A stretch of DNA of 64,000 nt from Rhodoferax sp. (GCF_012927445.1 NZ_JABBPD010000001.1:62001-126000), one strand, 5' to 3'; positions 17,591-25,810 are shown, counted from the stretch's first letter. The notes: generated by a model not told the origin, from the sequence alone. A program made the numbers and translations.

Positions 17591-18676
17591 TTAAGCGCGC
17601 AGCCCCGCCGGCACCCAGGCGCGCAAGCGCTGGTTGATTTCAACCTCGTGGCGCTGCCACCAAATACCCAAGGCCACCACGCCCAGCCCGAGCAGCGTCA
17701 GGACAAACGGAAACATCAAACTGTCCTGAAACACCCGGTGCGACAGATAGCCCAAATACCCGGCCACCCCCAGAGCCCCCAGCACCGTGAACACGCGCCG
17801 CGCAATCACAGCGCCCAGCAACACCAAAAAGACGTTGATCAGCGCATACAGAAACTTGTTCAACTCCGAACTGGAATCGCGCATGCTCAAACCAAACCAG
17901 AACATGATGGCGCCAAACAGGTACAGCCAAAACGCATAGTCCTGCCGCATTGATGCCAGCAACGCCCGCCGGCTGCGCACATCCACCCACACCGCCACGG
18001 CACAAGTGGCCAAGCCAAATATCAGAGACACATCGCGCGTGAACTTCCAGTCAAAACCCTCGCGCTGCATCAAAGCGTTGGCCACATCCATGCTCATGTA
18101 CCACAGCGTCACCGCAATCGGCATCACCATAAACGGCAGGCGGTAGCGCCACAGCATCACCACCCCGGCGGCCAGCGTGGTGAATTCGAGCGTCATCCAG
18201 CGCCAGTTGATGTGCGAGTGGTAGCCCGAATAGCGCTCCGGCCCGCCCGGTGGCCACAGGCCCAGCCCCTGCTGCACGCACCACACGATCAGCGGCACCA
18301 GGCACACCGCCAGCGTGGCCAGAATGCCGGCCGGAATGGGCAATTGGCGGGCTTTCAGCTGGTCGGCCACCTTCAGGCAGGCCACCAGATACCCAAGGCA
18401 GATCGCCAACAGGCCCCAGGCGCCAAAGGCCTGCCAGCCCAGCGTCATGAACAGCGTCATGGCGCCAATCGCCACCATGCCGCCAAAGTAATACAAGGTG
18501 TTGGTGAAGCTAAAACTCGGCCCGTGTACCGCCCGCGAGCCCGCTGCCGCCCAGCGTGACCACAGTTGCTGCGCCTGCGCGGTAGAAATAATGCCGGCCT
18601 GCACCGCCGTGTCCAGATCAGCCCATTGCACCGGGACGGTGGCGGGAGAACTGTCAGGTAAATCGTTTGTGTTCAT
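17591..18676 (-). CDS. DUF2157-like multi-pass membrane protein
   Basis: A 361-residue inner-membrane protein with a soluble N-terminus (about 55 residues, QWADLDTAVQAGIISTAQAQQLW, typical of DUF2157 openings) and about nine hydrophobic helices (for example YYFGGMVAIGAMTLFMTLGW, FWLYLFGAIMFWFGLSM, YALINVFLVLLGAVIA). No catalytic motif is evident and the function is unknown. It is convergent with the PPC operon (stops 17 bp apart) and divergent from glnS. Confidence 0.75.
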   Translation of the reverse strand: MNTNDLPDSSPATVPVQWADLDTAVQAGIISTAQAQQLWSRWAAAGSRAVHGPSFSFTNTLYYFGGMVAIGAMTLFMTLGWQAFGAWGLLAICLGYLVACLKVADQLKARQLPIPAGILATLAVCLVPLIVWCVQQGLGLWPPGGPERYSGYHSHINWRWMTLEFTTLAAGVVMLWRYRLPFMVMPIAVTLWYMSMDVANALMQREGFDWKFTRDVSLIFGLATCAVAVWVDVRSRRALLASMRQDYAFWLYLFGAIMFWFGLSMRDSSSELNKFLYALINVFLVLLGAVIARRVFTVLGALGVAGYLGYLSHRVFQDSLMFPFVLTLLGLGVVALGIWWQRHEVEINQRLRAWVPAGLRA

Positions 18677-18748
18677 GTTGCGTGCCAGGGGTAGGCTCCA
18701 AGGGAGACCATGGTACTTCAGCCCACTTCGGCGTCTAAAATCCAGCGC

Positions 18749-20575
18749 ATGAGCTCACCCACACCCACCAACGCCACCACCCCCGACCACAAGCCCAGCA
18801 ACTTTTTGCGCCAGATCATCGAGCACGATCTGGCCGCTGGCACCTATGCCCAGCGACGCTGGGCGGGCAGTCCGGGCGATGCGACCCACCAAGCCCAAGG
18901 TGAGCCCGACCCGGCCAAAATCCGCACCCGTTTTCCGCCTGAGCCCAATGGCTACCTGCACATCGGCCACGCCAAAAGCATTTGCCTGAACTTTGGCCTG
19001 GCGCGCGACTTTGGCGGCGTCTGCCACCTGCGCTTTGACGACACCAACCCCGAAAAAGAAGACACCGAATACGTCAACAGCATCATTGACGCCGTGCGCT
19101 GGCTCGGCTTTGAGTGGAATGGCGCACCGGACGCCACGCCCTACCAGGCCAGCGACTACTTCGACTTTATGTACCGCGCCGCCGAACATTTGATCGAAGC
19201 CGGCCACGCCTACGTGGACGAACAAACGCCCGAGCAAATGCGCATCAACCGCGGCGACTTCAGCAAGCCCGGTGTCGACAGCCCGTTTCGCAGCCGCACG
19301 CCGGCCGAGAACCTGGCCCGTTTCCGCGAAATGCGCGACGGCCAACACGCCGACGGCGCCATGGTGCTGCGCGCCAGGATCGACATGGCCTCGGCCAACA
19401 TCAACCTGCGCGACCCCGCCATCTACCGCATTCGCCGCGCCACGCACCACAACACCGGCGACAAATGGTGCATCTACCCGATGTACACCTTTGCCCACCC
19501 GATTGAGGACGCGCTGGAGAACATCACCCACAGCATCTGCACGCTCGAATTTGAAGACCAGCGCCCGTTTTATGACTGGCTGATGGAGCGCCTGACGGAA
19601 GGCGGCCTGCTCGCCAGCCCGCCGCCACACCAATACGAGTTTGCCCGCCTCAACCTCACCTATGTCGTCACCAGCAAACGCAAGCTGGCGCAACTGGTGT
19701 ACGACCACAAGGTGAGCGGCTGGGACGACCCGCGCCTGCCCACCCTCGTCGGCCTGCGCCGCCGGGGCTACACGCCGGAGGCGATTCACCTGTTTGCCGA
19801 ACGCATTGGCGTCACCAAGAGCGACAGCTGGATTGACTACAGCACGCTGGAAGGCTGCCTGCGCGAAACGCTGGACGTATCCGCTACCCGCGCCATGGCC
19901 GTGCTGGACCCGGTGAAACTGGTGCTGACCAATTGGGACGAAGTGATGGGCGCCGGCATGCTGGACGACTGCAGCGCCCCGCTTCACCCGCACCACCCCG
20001 AGCTGGGCACGCGTCATTTCAAAATCGGCAAAGAAGTGTGGATTGACCGCACCGACTATGAAGAGACGCCACCCAAAGGCTTCTTCCGCCTGTTCCCCGC
20101 GCATGTGAACGCCAGCGGCCAAGCCATTGCGGCGAGCAAGGTGCGCCTGAAATACGGCCACGTCATTGAAACCATCGGCGCGGTGAAGGATGCCGACGGC
20201 CGCGTGACCGAAGTACACGCCACCCTGATCCCCGACACCAAGAGCGGCACGCCCGGCAGCGATGCCGTCAAGGTCAAAGGCGTGATCACCTGGGTCGCCG
20301 TGGCCGACGGAGTGAGTGCTGAAGTGCGCATCTACGACCGCCTGTTCAGCGACGCCCAGCCCGACGCGGGCGGCAAAGACTTCTTGGAATGTTTGAACCC
20401 GAACAGCCTGAAAGTGGTGACCGCGATTGTGGAGCCGTCACTGGCCAGCGCGAAGACGGATGACAAGTTCCAGTTTGAACGGCACGGGTATTTTGTGGCG
20501 GACCGGGTGGATCACGCGGCAGGGAAGCCGGTGTTTAATTTGGCGGTGGGGTTGAAGGATAGTTGGGGCAAATGA
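18749..20575 (+). CDS. glnS: Glutaminyl-tRNA synthetase
   Basis: Class I aminoacyl-tRNA synthetase charging tRNA-Gln, 608 residues from the start at 18749. The HIGH signature is PEPNGYLHIGHAKSICLN (His71 to His74), the KMSKS-equivalent is VTSKRKLAQLV, and the C-terminal anticodon-binding beta-barrels are full length (LDPVKLVLTNWDEV, KEVWIDRTDYEE, RLFSDAQPDA). The frame is open back to 18710, but the downstream ATG gives the expected N-terminal length. The last bases overlap the ATG of the zeta-like kinase gene (ATGA). Confidence 0.96.
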   Translation: MSSPTPTNATTPDHKPSNFLRQIIEHDLAAGTYAQRRWAGSPGDATHQAQGEPDPAKIRTRFPPEPNGYLHIGHAKSICLNFGLARDFGGVCHLRFDDTNPEKEDTEYVNSIIDAVRWLGFEWNGAPDATPYQASDYFDFMYRAAEHLIEAGHAYVDEQTPEQMRINRGDFSKPGVDSPFRSRTPAENLARFREMRDGQHADGAMVLRARIDMASANINLRDPAIYRIRRATHHNTGDKWCIYPMYTFAHPIEDALENITHSICTLEFEDQRPFYDWLMERLTEGGLLASPPPHQYEFARLNLTYVVTSKRKLAQLVYDHKVSGWDDPRLPTLVGLRRRGYTPEAIHLFAERIGVTKSDSWIDYSTLEGCLRETLDVSATRAMAVLDPVKLVLTNWDEVMGAGMLDDCSAPLHPHHPELGTRHFKIGKEVWIDRTDYEETPPKGFFRLFPAHVNASGQAIAASKVRLKYGHVIETIGAVKDADGRVTEVHATLIPDTKSGTPGSDAVKVKGVITWVAVADGVSAEVRIYDRLFSDAQPDAGGKDFLECLNPNSLKVVTAIVEPSLASAKTDDKFQFERHGYFVADRVDHAAGKPVFNLAVGLKDSWGK

Positions 20576-21171
20576 AGCCCGCTCGTGCCAGCAAGCCCAA
20601 GCAACCCACAGTTGTGGTGATTGCCGGCCCCAATGGCGCGGGCAAATCAACTGCCGCGCCGTACCTGCTCAAGCAAGCGCTGGGTATTCTTGAATTTGTA
20701 AATGCCGACCAGATTGCGGTAGGTTTATCGGCCTACTCGCCTGAAACCGTCTCGTTTGAAGCGGGGCGAGTCATGCTCAAGCGTTTGCATGAACTGGCGG
20801 AAAGCGGCATGAGCTTTGCTTTTGAGTCCACCCTGTCCAGCCGAACGTTCGCCCTATTTTTAAGCCGCTGCAAAGCACAGGGGTATCTGGTCCAGATTTT
20901 CTATGTCGCCCTGCCCAGCGCAGAACTGGCCGTCAATCGGGTGGCACTCCGCGTCAAACTCGGCGGACACAACATACCGCAAGCCGACGTGGAACGTCGC
21001 TTTCAGCGGAGCCTGCACAATCTATATGAACTGTACCTGCCGCTGGCTGATCGCTGGACAGTTCTGGACAATGCTTCAGGCACACTCAAGCCCATTGCCC
21101 ACGGCACGGCACATCGCACTTATGTGGAGGAACCAGAAAAATGGCTGAATCTAAAACAACTCGCCCAATGA
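20572..21171 (+). CDS. Zeta-toxin-like P-loop kinase (COG4185 family)
   Basis: A 199-residue predicted small-molecule kinase. A Walker A loop GPNGAGKST is at residues 19-27. FVNADQIA, FAFESTLSS and the LGGHNIPQADVERRFQRSL segment are typical of the COG4185 branch of zeta-toxin-like proteins, which are relatives of toxins that phosphorylate UDP-sugars. The ATG at 20572 overlaps the glnS stop; a TTG at 20563 is an alternative. A small ORF overlaps its 3' end by 31 bp, giving a two-gene module often predicted to be toxin-antitoxin. Toxicity is inferred from the family, not shown. Its coupling to glnS probably reflects insertion just after glnS. Confidence 0.8.
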   Translation: MKPARASKPKQPTVVVIAGPNGAGKSTAAPYLLKQALGILEFVNADQIAVGLSAYSPETVSFEAGRVMLKRLHELAESGMSFAFESTLSSRTFALFLSRCKAQGYLVQIFYVALPSAELAVNRVALRVKLGGHNIPQADVERRFQRSLHNLYELYLPLADRWTVLDNASGTLKPIAHGTAHRTYVEEPEKWLNLKQLAQ

Positions 21172-21329
21172 AACGCGCCGCAGCTACCCGCCCGGCAACG
21201 ACGCAGGACAAGATTACTCAAGCCTTGAAGCTTGCGTCCAGCCAGGCCAAAAAACAACTGGCTGCGCAAGGGTTGAAGTTGCCTACCCAAAACTGGGCAG
21301 GGTCGGCTGTGCGCAACCCGGTTGCCTGA
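21141..21329 (+). CDS. Small basic protein, candidate partner of the zeta-like kinase
   Basis: A 62-residue ORF that begins inside the kinase gene, 31 bp before its stop. The product is rich in Lys, Arg, Ala and Thr, with a predicted helix DKITQALKLASSQAKKQLAAQG. I do not recognise a domain. The tight overlap and size suit an accessory or antitoxin protein. Just downstream is the first copy of the dispersed repeat. Confidence 0.55.
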   Translation: MAESKTTRPMKRAAATRPATTQDKITQALKLASSQAKKQLAAQGLKLPTQNWAGSAVRNPVA

Positions 21330-21444
21330 ACGCTCGCTACCAAGCAAAGCTCATCCGGGAACGATCACTGCCTCAAACCCGGTCTAACTCGTGGTGAACA
21401 GAGGCTGGATCGAATTGACTGAACCAGCCAAGAGCAGGATAAAC

Positions 21445-21507
21445 GCTATTTTTTATATAGCTATCTACGCATATTCCACGGGGGCTAGAGGCCTAAAACG
21501 TATAAAT
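21445..21507 (+). repeat. Dispersed intergenic repeat, copy 1
   Basis: A GCTAT...ATAGC short inverted repeat with an AT-rich centre, then CTACGCATATTCCACGGGG and GCTAGAGGCCTAAAACGTAT. It is one of ten clear copies, all in the same orientation; this one ends 53 bp before the type IIL restriction gene. Confidence 0.85.
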
Positions 21508-21560
21508 AGAAGTGGCAGTCAGCCGTTCTGACTGACGCCAACACAAGAAACCTTGCCCCC

Positions 21561-24395
21561 ATGCCCCTATCCTGGAACGAAATCAAATCCCGCGCGTTGA
21601 CCTTCAGCCGCACCTGGGCTGACGCCGCCAATGAAGACAGCCAGGGCAAACCGTTCTGGATTGACTTCTTTGAAATCTTCGGTATCACCGACAAACGCGT
21701 CGCCACTTTTGAACACGCGGTCAAAAAGCTGCCGGGGCTCAAAGCGAAAACGGACGGCTTTGTTGATCTGTTCTGGCCCGGCATGCTGCTGGTGGAGCAA
21801 AAGTCGCGCGGCAAAAATCTCGATGCCGCGCTGACGCAGGCGCTGTCTTACTTTCCCGGCATCCTTGAGCGCGATTTGCCGCAGATCATCATCGTGTGCG
21901 ACTTTGCCCGCTTTCGGGTCCACCGGCTCACCACTGGCGAGACGATTGAATTTGCCATCAAAGACCTGCACAAACACATTCGGCTGTTTGGTTTTGTGGC
22001 GGGTTACAAAGCGCTGGAAATCAAGCCGCAAGACCCCGTCAACATCAAGGCCGCCGAGCGCATGGGGCGACTGCACGATGCCTTGAAGGCCAGCGGTTAC
22101 ACCGAGCACCCGCTGGAGGTGCTGTTGGTGCGCCTGCTGTTTTGTCTGTTTGCCGACGACACCGGCATTTTTCAGCCCGCACAGTCGTTTCGTACCTTCA
22201 TTGAGGAACGCACCGCCAAAGACGGCACCGACTTGGGTTCACGGCTGGGCCAGCTGTTTCAGGTGCTCAACACCGATGAGGCCAAACGCAGCAAAGCGTT
22301 AGACGAGCAAGTCGCGGCCTTTCCCTATATCAACGGCAAGCTGTTTTCCGAGCCACTGCCCATGGCCGATTTCACCAGCGCCATGCGCGAGGCCTTGTTG
22401 GATGCCTGCGCGCTGGACTGGTCGGCCATCAGCCCAGCCATTTTCGGCAGTCTGTTTCAGAGCATCATGGACGAGAAAGCCCGCCGCAACCTGGGCGCGC
22501 ATTACACGTCTGAGGAAAACATACTCAAGCTCATCAAACCGCTGTTTCTGGACGAGCTGTGGGCCGAATTCGAGAAAGTCAAAAGCAACAAGAACCGGCT
22601 GTTTGAGTTTCACAAAAAGCTGCGCACGCTGACGTTTTTTGACCCAGCCTGCGGATGTGGCAATTTTTTGGTGATCAGTTACCGGGAAATGCGCGAACTG
22701 GAGCTGGCTGTTCTGCGGGCCAGCATCAAGGACGGGCAGATGGGTGTTGATGTGCACGGGCTTATCCACGTTGACGTTGATCAGTTTTATGGCATTGAGA
22801 TCGAGGAGTTTCCCGCGCAGATCGCGCAGGTGGCGTTGTGGCTGATGGACCACCAGATGAATTTGCGCTTGAGCGAAGAGTTCGGCTTTTACTTTGCCCG
22901 AATTCCCTTGCGTACCAGTTCATACATTGCGCACGACAATGCGCTCAAGCTGGACTGGAATGAGGTTTTGCCAGCAGAGCAGTGCAGCTATGTGCTGGGG
23001 AATCCGCCGTTTGTTGGAAAGAAGGAGCAATCGGCGGCTCAAAAAGCTGACTTGGCGCCGGTCTTCGCCCCCATCAACGGCTCCGGGGTTCTGGACTTGG
23101 TGGCGGCTTGGTATGTGAAGGCAGCGCATTACCTTCATGGCGGGGCAGCGGCAAGCGCAACGAACACCCGCTGCGCCTTTGTCTCTACCAACAGCATCAC
23201 GCAAGGGGAACAGGTCGGCGTGCTGTGGGGTTGGTTGCTGGCGCAGGGCATTCACATTCACTTTGCCCATCGCACTTTCAGTTGGACCAACGAAGCGCGC
23301 GGCAAGGCTGCCGTGCATTGCGTCATCATTGGCTTCGGACTGGAAGACCGGCCCGGCAAGGTGATTTATGAGTACGACGACATCAAGGGCGATCCACATG
23401 CGATGCCTGTGGCCAACATTTCCCCTTACCTGACTGATACGGCATCCGTATTGATTACCAAGCGTTCAGGACCCATCAGCCCTGTGCCAGAGATCGTGTT
23501 TGGCAGCAAGGCCGTCGATTTTGGTCACTTTGTTCTAGATGAGACTGAACTTCCCGGCTTCCTCACAAAGGAGCCGCAGGCCAGGCCCTACATCCGCGAA
23601 TACATTGGTGGTGAAGAATTTTTGAACGGTTCCAAACGCTTCTGCCTGTGGCTCAAGGGTATTGCACCTGCTCAATTACGCGCTATGCCCGAAGTACTCA
23701 AACGGGTTGAAGCGGTCAAACAGGAACGCCTTAAAAGCGTCAAAGCACCTACGCGAGCACTGGCAAAAACCCCCGCCGAGTTTGGCGAAGATCGGCAACC
23801 ATCCACGCCCTACTTACTGATTCCCAAAGTCAGTTCTGAGAGTCGGGACTACGTACCCCTGGGATTTTTCGAGCCAAACGTCATCATCAATCCATCTGTA
23901 CTGGTCGTGCCGCAAGCCGGATTACTCGAACTGGGTGTTCTTCAATCCGTCATGCATATGGCTTGGATGCGTGCAACTGCCGGGCGCATGAAAAGTGACT
24001 ATCAATACTCTGCTCAGATCGTCTACAACAATTTCCCCTGGCCTGAGCTCTCGCAGACTTCCAAGCTAAATCAGCCTCCAGCCCCCGTGGATAAAGCGCA
24101 AGCAGCTATCGAAACTGCAGCACAAACGGTGCTCGACGTGCGCGTCAAGTTCCAGTCTGGTGACAAGCCCGCCACGCTGGCCGACCTGTATGACCCGTTG
24201 ACCATGCCGCCCGAACTGCTCAAAGCGCATCAAAAGCTGGACGCCGCCGTGGACAAAGCCTATGAAGCCAGCGGCGGCAAAAGGAGCTACAAAAGCGACG
24301 CCGAGCGGGTGGCGTTTCTGTTTGAGCTGTACCAGCAGTACACCAGCCTGCTGCCCCCTGCACCGGTTAAAACCAAGCGCAGGGCCAAAGCATGA
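21561..24395 (+). CDS. MmeI-like type IIL restriction-modification enzyme
   Basis: A single 944-residue polypeptide combining endonuclease, N6-adenine methyltransferase and specificity domain. The N-terminal nuclease has Asp69-X9-Glu79-x-Lys81 (VDLFWPGMLLVEQKS), the same spacing as the D-X9-EXK site of MmeI. A helical spacer runs to about residue 300. The methyltransferase contains the SAM-binding FDPACGCGNFL (Asp361) and catalytic NPPF (481-484). The target-recognition region is about 620-830 and a helical C-terminus ends in KTKRRAKA. All motifs look intact, so activity against unmodified DNA about 20 bp from the site is expected by family. No separate methylase or specificity gene is needed. 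It lies in the repeat-rich accessory region. Confidence 0.9.
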   Translation: MPLSWNEIKSRALTFSRTWADAANEDSQGKPFWIDFFEIFGITDKRVATFEHAVKKLPGLKAKTDGFVDLFWPGMLLVEQKSRGKNLDAALTQALSYFPGILERDLPQIIIVCDFARFRVHRLTTGETIEFAIKDLHKHIRLFGFVAGYKALEIKPQDPVNIKAAERMGRLHDALKASGYTEHPLEVLLVRLLFCLFADDTGIFQPAQSFRTFIEERTAKDGTDLGSRLGQLFQVLNTDEAKRSKALDEQVAAFPYINGKLFSEPLPMADFTSAMREALLDACALDWSAISPAIFGSLFQSIMDEKARRNLGAHYTSEENILKLIKPLFLDELWAEFEKVKSNKNRLFEFHKKLRTLTFFDPACGCGNFLVISYREMRELELAVLRASIKDGQMGVDVHGLIHVDVDQFYGIEIEEFPAQIAQVALWLMDHQMNLRLSEEFGFYFARIPLRTSSYIAHDNALKLDWNEVLPAEQCSYVLGNPPFVGKKEQSAAQKADLAPVFAPINGSGVLDLVAAWYVKAAHYLHGGAAASATNTRCAFVSTNSITQGEQVGVLWGWLLAQGIHIHFAHRTFSWTNEARGKAAVHCVIIGFGLEDRPGKVIYEYDDIKGDPHAMPVANISPYLTDTASVLITKRSGPISPVPEIVFGSKAVDFGHFVLDETELPGFLTKEPQARPYIREYIGGEEFLNGSKRFCLWLKGIAPAQLRAMPEVLKRVEAVKQERLKSVKAPTRALAKTPAEFGEDRQPSTPYLLIPKVSSESRDYVPLGFFEPNVIINPSVLVVPQAGLLELGVLQSVMHMAWMRATAGRMKSDYQYSAQIVYNNFPWPELSQTSKLNQPPAPVDKAQAAIETAAQTVLDVRVKFQSGDKPATLADLYDPLTMPPELLKAHQKLDAAVDKAYEASGGKRSYKSDAERVAFLFELYQQYTSLLPPAPVKTKRRAKA

Positions 24396-24404
24396 CAGCG
24401 CTAA

Positions 24405-24665
24405 ACACGGCAGTTCGCCAAAGCCAATGGCATCAGCGCCCTGGACGGCCCTGCCCTGCTGGCCTTGATTGCCAAGCGCACGCCGGAGCAACAGCAGGCG
24501 CTATTGGCCGTGGCGCATGAAGGCGAGTACTGGCGCCCCACCTGCGCGAGCTGTGGCATCAAGCTGCTGGAGCGCACACCCACCAAGGGCGGCGCCGCGT
24601 TTTGGGGCTGCAGCAACTACCCACGCTGCAAGTCCCGCTTGCCGATGGCGGCGGCGATGCGTCAA
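24405..24665 (+). pseudogene. C-terminal remnant of an Mrr-like endonuclease with zinc ribbon
   Basis: In frame from 24405 the sequence reads FAKANGISALDGPALLALI, then TPEQQQALLAVA, then a topoisomerase-type zinc ribbon (PTCASCGIKLLE, FWGCSNYPRCKSRL) with four Cys. This matches the last 80 or so residues of a family of restriction-endonuclease-like proteins. An in-frame TAA at 24402 lies directly upstream and the catalytic N-terminal part is absent. The natural stop is lost: where the duplicate at 25619 has CGA TAA, this copy has CGT CAA, so the frame runs on through the repeat to 25004. It begins just after the type IIL gene stop. Confidence 0.75.
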
Positions 24666-24720
24666 GAAGTTGCTACAGTTACGATAGCTGCTTGCGCATA
24701 TTGCACGGGGGCTAGAGGCC
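24624..24720 (+). repeat. 97-bp direct duplication, copy A
   Basis: This segment, comprising the zinc-ribbon gene tail plus dispersed repeat copy 2, matches 25619-25715 at all but 8 of 97 positions by my count, with no gaps. The two copies are 995 bp apart in direct orientation. The shared part starts at CGCTGCAAGTC and runs through the GGGGGCTAGAGGCC end of the repeat. Confidence 0.9.
24671..24720 (+). repeat. Dispersed intergenic repeat, copy 2
   Basis: TGCTACAGTTACGATAGCTG followed by CTTGCGCATATTGCACGGGG and GCTAGAGGCC. It abuts the zinc-ribbon gene remnant and ends 41 bp before the DUF4160 start codon. Confidence 0.85.
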
Positions 24721-24761
24721 ATTTCAACCTAAAAATAGCTGTCCGCTGTAAACTTCGAGCC

Positions 24762-25004
24762 ATGCCAGTCGTATTCCGCTACAAGTCGTTTCGGTTCTTC
24801 TTCTATTCCAACGAAGGTAACCCGCGTGAGGCAATGCATATTCATGTTCGAAGCGCTGAGGGTGAGGCAAAATTTTGGTTAATGCCTACGGTGTACTTGG
24901 GTGACAGCGACGGATTCGATGCCCGCACCTTGCGGGAACTGCGGGATGTAATCACCGCCAACAAAGAGCTTATTGAAAGGACTTGGAATGAACACTTCGC
25001 CTAA
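24762..25004 (+). CDS. DUF4160 protein, predicted toxin-antitoxin component
   Basis: An 80-residue protein beginning MPVVFRYKSFRFFFYSNEG and containing the family hallmark REAMHIHVRSAEGEAKFWL, the usual DUF4160 layout, ending with a helical TLRELRDVITANKELIERTW. The open frame continues upstream through the repeat and zinc-ribbon remnant, but the ATG at 24762 gives the normal family length. It overlaps the DUF2442 gene by 17 bp. DUF4160 and DUF2442 genes are frequently paired and predicted to be a type II toxin-antitoxin system; the function is not experimentally clear to me. Confidence 0.8.
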   Translation: MPVVFRYKSFRFFFYSNEGNPREAMHIHVRSAEGEAKFWLMPTVYLGDSDGFDARTLRELRDVITANKELIERTWNEHFA

Positions 25005-25239
25005 AGCAGTTCGCTTCGACGACGACACCCTGTGGGTAAGCCTGTCAGATGGCCGCACCATCGCCGCACCGCTGGCCTGGTTCCCCCGCTTGCTGGAGGC
25101 TGCACCGGAACAGCGGGCCCAAGTGGAATTGAGCAAAAACGGCTTGCATTGGGATGCGTTGGATGAGGACATTTCGGTAGCCGGGCTGCTGGCCGGGCAG
25201 CCTGACTTGTCGAAGCGGGGCGTGCATCTGCCGGCCTAA
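24988..25239 (+). CDS. DUF2442 protein, partner of DUF4160
   Basis: An 83-residue protein with the compact DUF2442 pattern: AVRFDDDTLWVSLSDGRTIA, PLAWFPRLLEA, then WDALDEDISVAGLLAG. The ATG at 24988 is preceded by GAAAGG and starts within the end of the DUF4160 gene. DUF2442 proteins are thought to be the DNA-binding or antitoxin partner of DUF4160. Repeat copy 3 follows 40 bp downstream. Confidence 0.82.
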   Translation: MNTSPKAVRFDDDTLWVSLSDGRTIAAPLAWFPRLLEAAPEQRAQVELSKNGLHWDALDEDISVAGLLAGQPDLSKRGVHLPA

Positions 25240-25278
25240 AAAAACACTCAGGGCAAATCACTGAGTTGACTGATAGTT

Positions 25279-25329
25279 GCTATATTTTTTATAGCTTCTT
25301 GCGTACGTTCTACCGGGGCTAGAGACTAA
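25279..25329 (+). repeat. Dispersed intergenic repeat, copy 3
   Basis: GCTATATTTTTTATAGCTTC, then TTGCGTACGTTCTACCGGGG and CTAGAGAC; more diverged than copies 2 and 4. It ends about 52 bp before the broken nucleotidyltransferase gene. Confidence 0.8.
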
Positions 25330-25380
25330 TTTGGCATATGCGATGGGCGTGTTCCGCCCAATCTCTCCTAAAATTTCCCC

Positions 25381-25614
25381 ATGCACCCTGCCATCGCCCA
25401 ACACCGCTCAGGCATAGCCGCCAGCAGCGACGCCGATTTTTTAGTGGAGTTCGCGCCCGACGCGCCGCCCAGTCTGGAAGCATTCTTCGGCGCCAAAGCC
25501 GATTTGGAACAGTTGTTGGGCCGTGGCGTTGATTTGGTAGAACCAGGTGCCGTGCGCAACCCCTACGTGCTGGCCAGCATCAACCGCAACCGCGAAGCAG
25601 TCTATGCAGCGTGA
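25381..25614 (+). pseudogene. MntA-like nucleotidyltransferase with internal deletion
   Basis: The 77-residue frame starts MHPAIAQHRSGIAA and then jumps to SDADFLVEFAPDAPPSLEAF, LGRGVDLVEPGAVRNPYVL and ASINRNREAVYAA, all standard for MNT-type nucleotidyltransferases. Between them about 25 residues that should hold the GSxAR(G) nucleotide-binding motif are missing in frame, so the protein cannot be catalytically active. Intact relatives are about 100 residues. The remnant of its HepT partner starts inside its last codons at 25604. It is likely non-functional, although the frame is open. Confidence 0.75.
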
Positions 25615-25660
25615 TCCGCGCTGCAAGTCGCGCTTGGCGATGGCGGCGGCGATGCGATAA
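25604..25660 (+). pseudogene. HepT start fused in frame to a zinc-ribbon gene tail
   Basis: An 18-residue ORF whose first codons MQRDPR match the usual opening of DUF86/HepT toxins encoded after such nucleotidyltransferases, while the remainder (CKSRLAMAAAMR, TAA) is the C-terminus of the zinc-ribbon protein seen at 24624-24665. The join falls at CCGCGC, where both parents could have encoded Pro-Arg, suggesting a deletion across a few bases of microhomology. The rest of hepT is gone. Confidence 0.65.
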
Positions 25661-25715
25661 GAAGTCGCTATAGTTACGATAGCTTCTTGCGCTTATTGCA
25701 CGGGGGCTAGAGGCC
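25619..25715 (+). repeat. 97-bp direct duplication, copy B
   Basis: Second copy of the segment at 24624-24720 (8 mismatches by eye). It retains the TAA stop (25658-25660) that copy A has lost. The left boundary coincides with the truncated HepT gene; the right boundary with the end of the GGGGGCTAGAGGCC repeat. Confidence 0.9.
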
Positions 25716-25728
25716 TGAAACGCTTATA
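25667..25728 (+). repeat. Dispersed intergenic repeat, copy 4
   Basis: GCTATAGTTACGATAGCTTC, then TTGCGCTTATTGCACGGGGG and CTAGAGGCC, close to the consensus. It lies in duplication copy B and ends about 80 bp before the addiction-module antitoxin gene. Confidence 0.88.
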
Positions 25729-25810
25729 GACTCAGACATTTATCACCCCAAGTCACTCATGGCGGTATATTTCCAAACAGTCGCAATCGTTTTTTTCATT
25801 GGAGCCAGTC

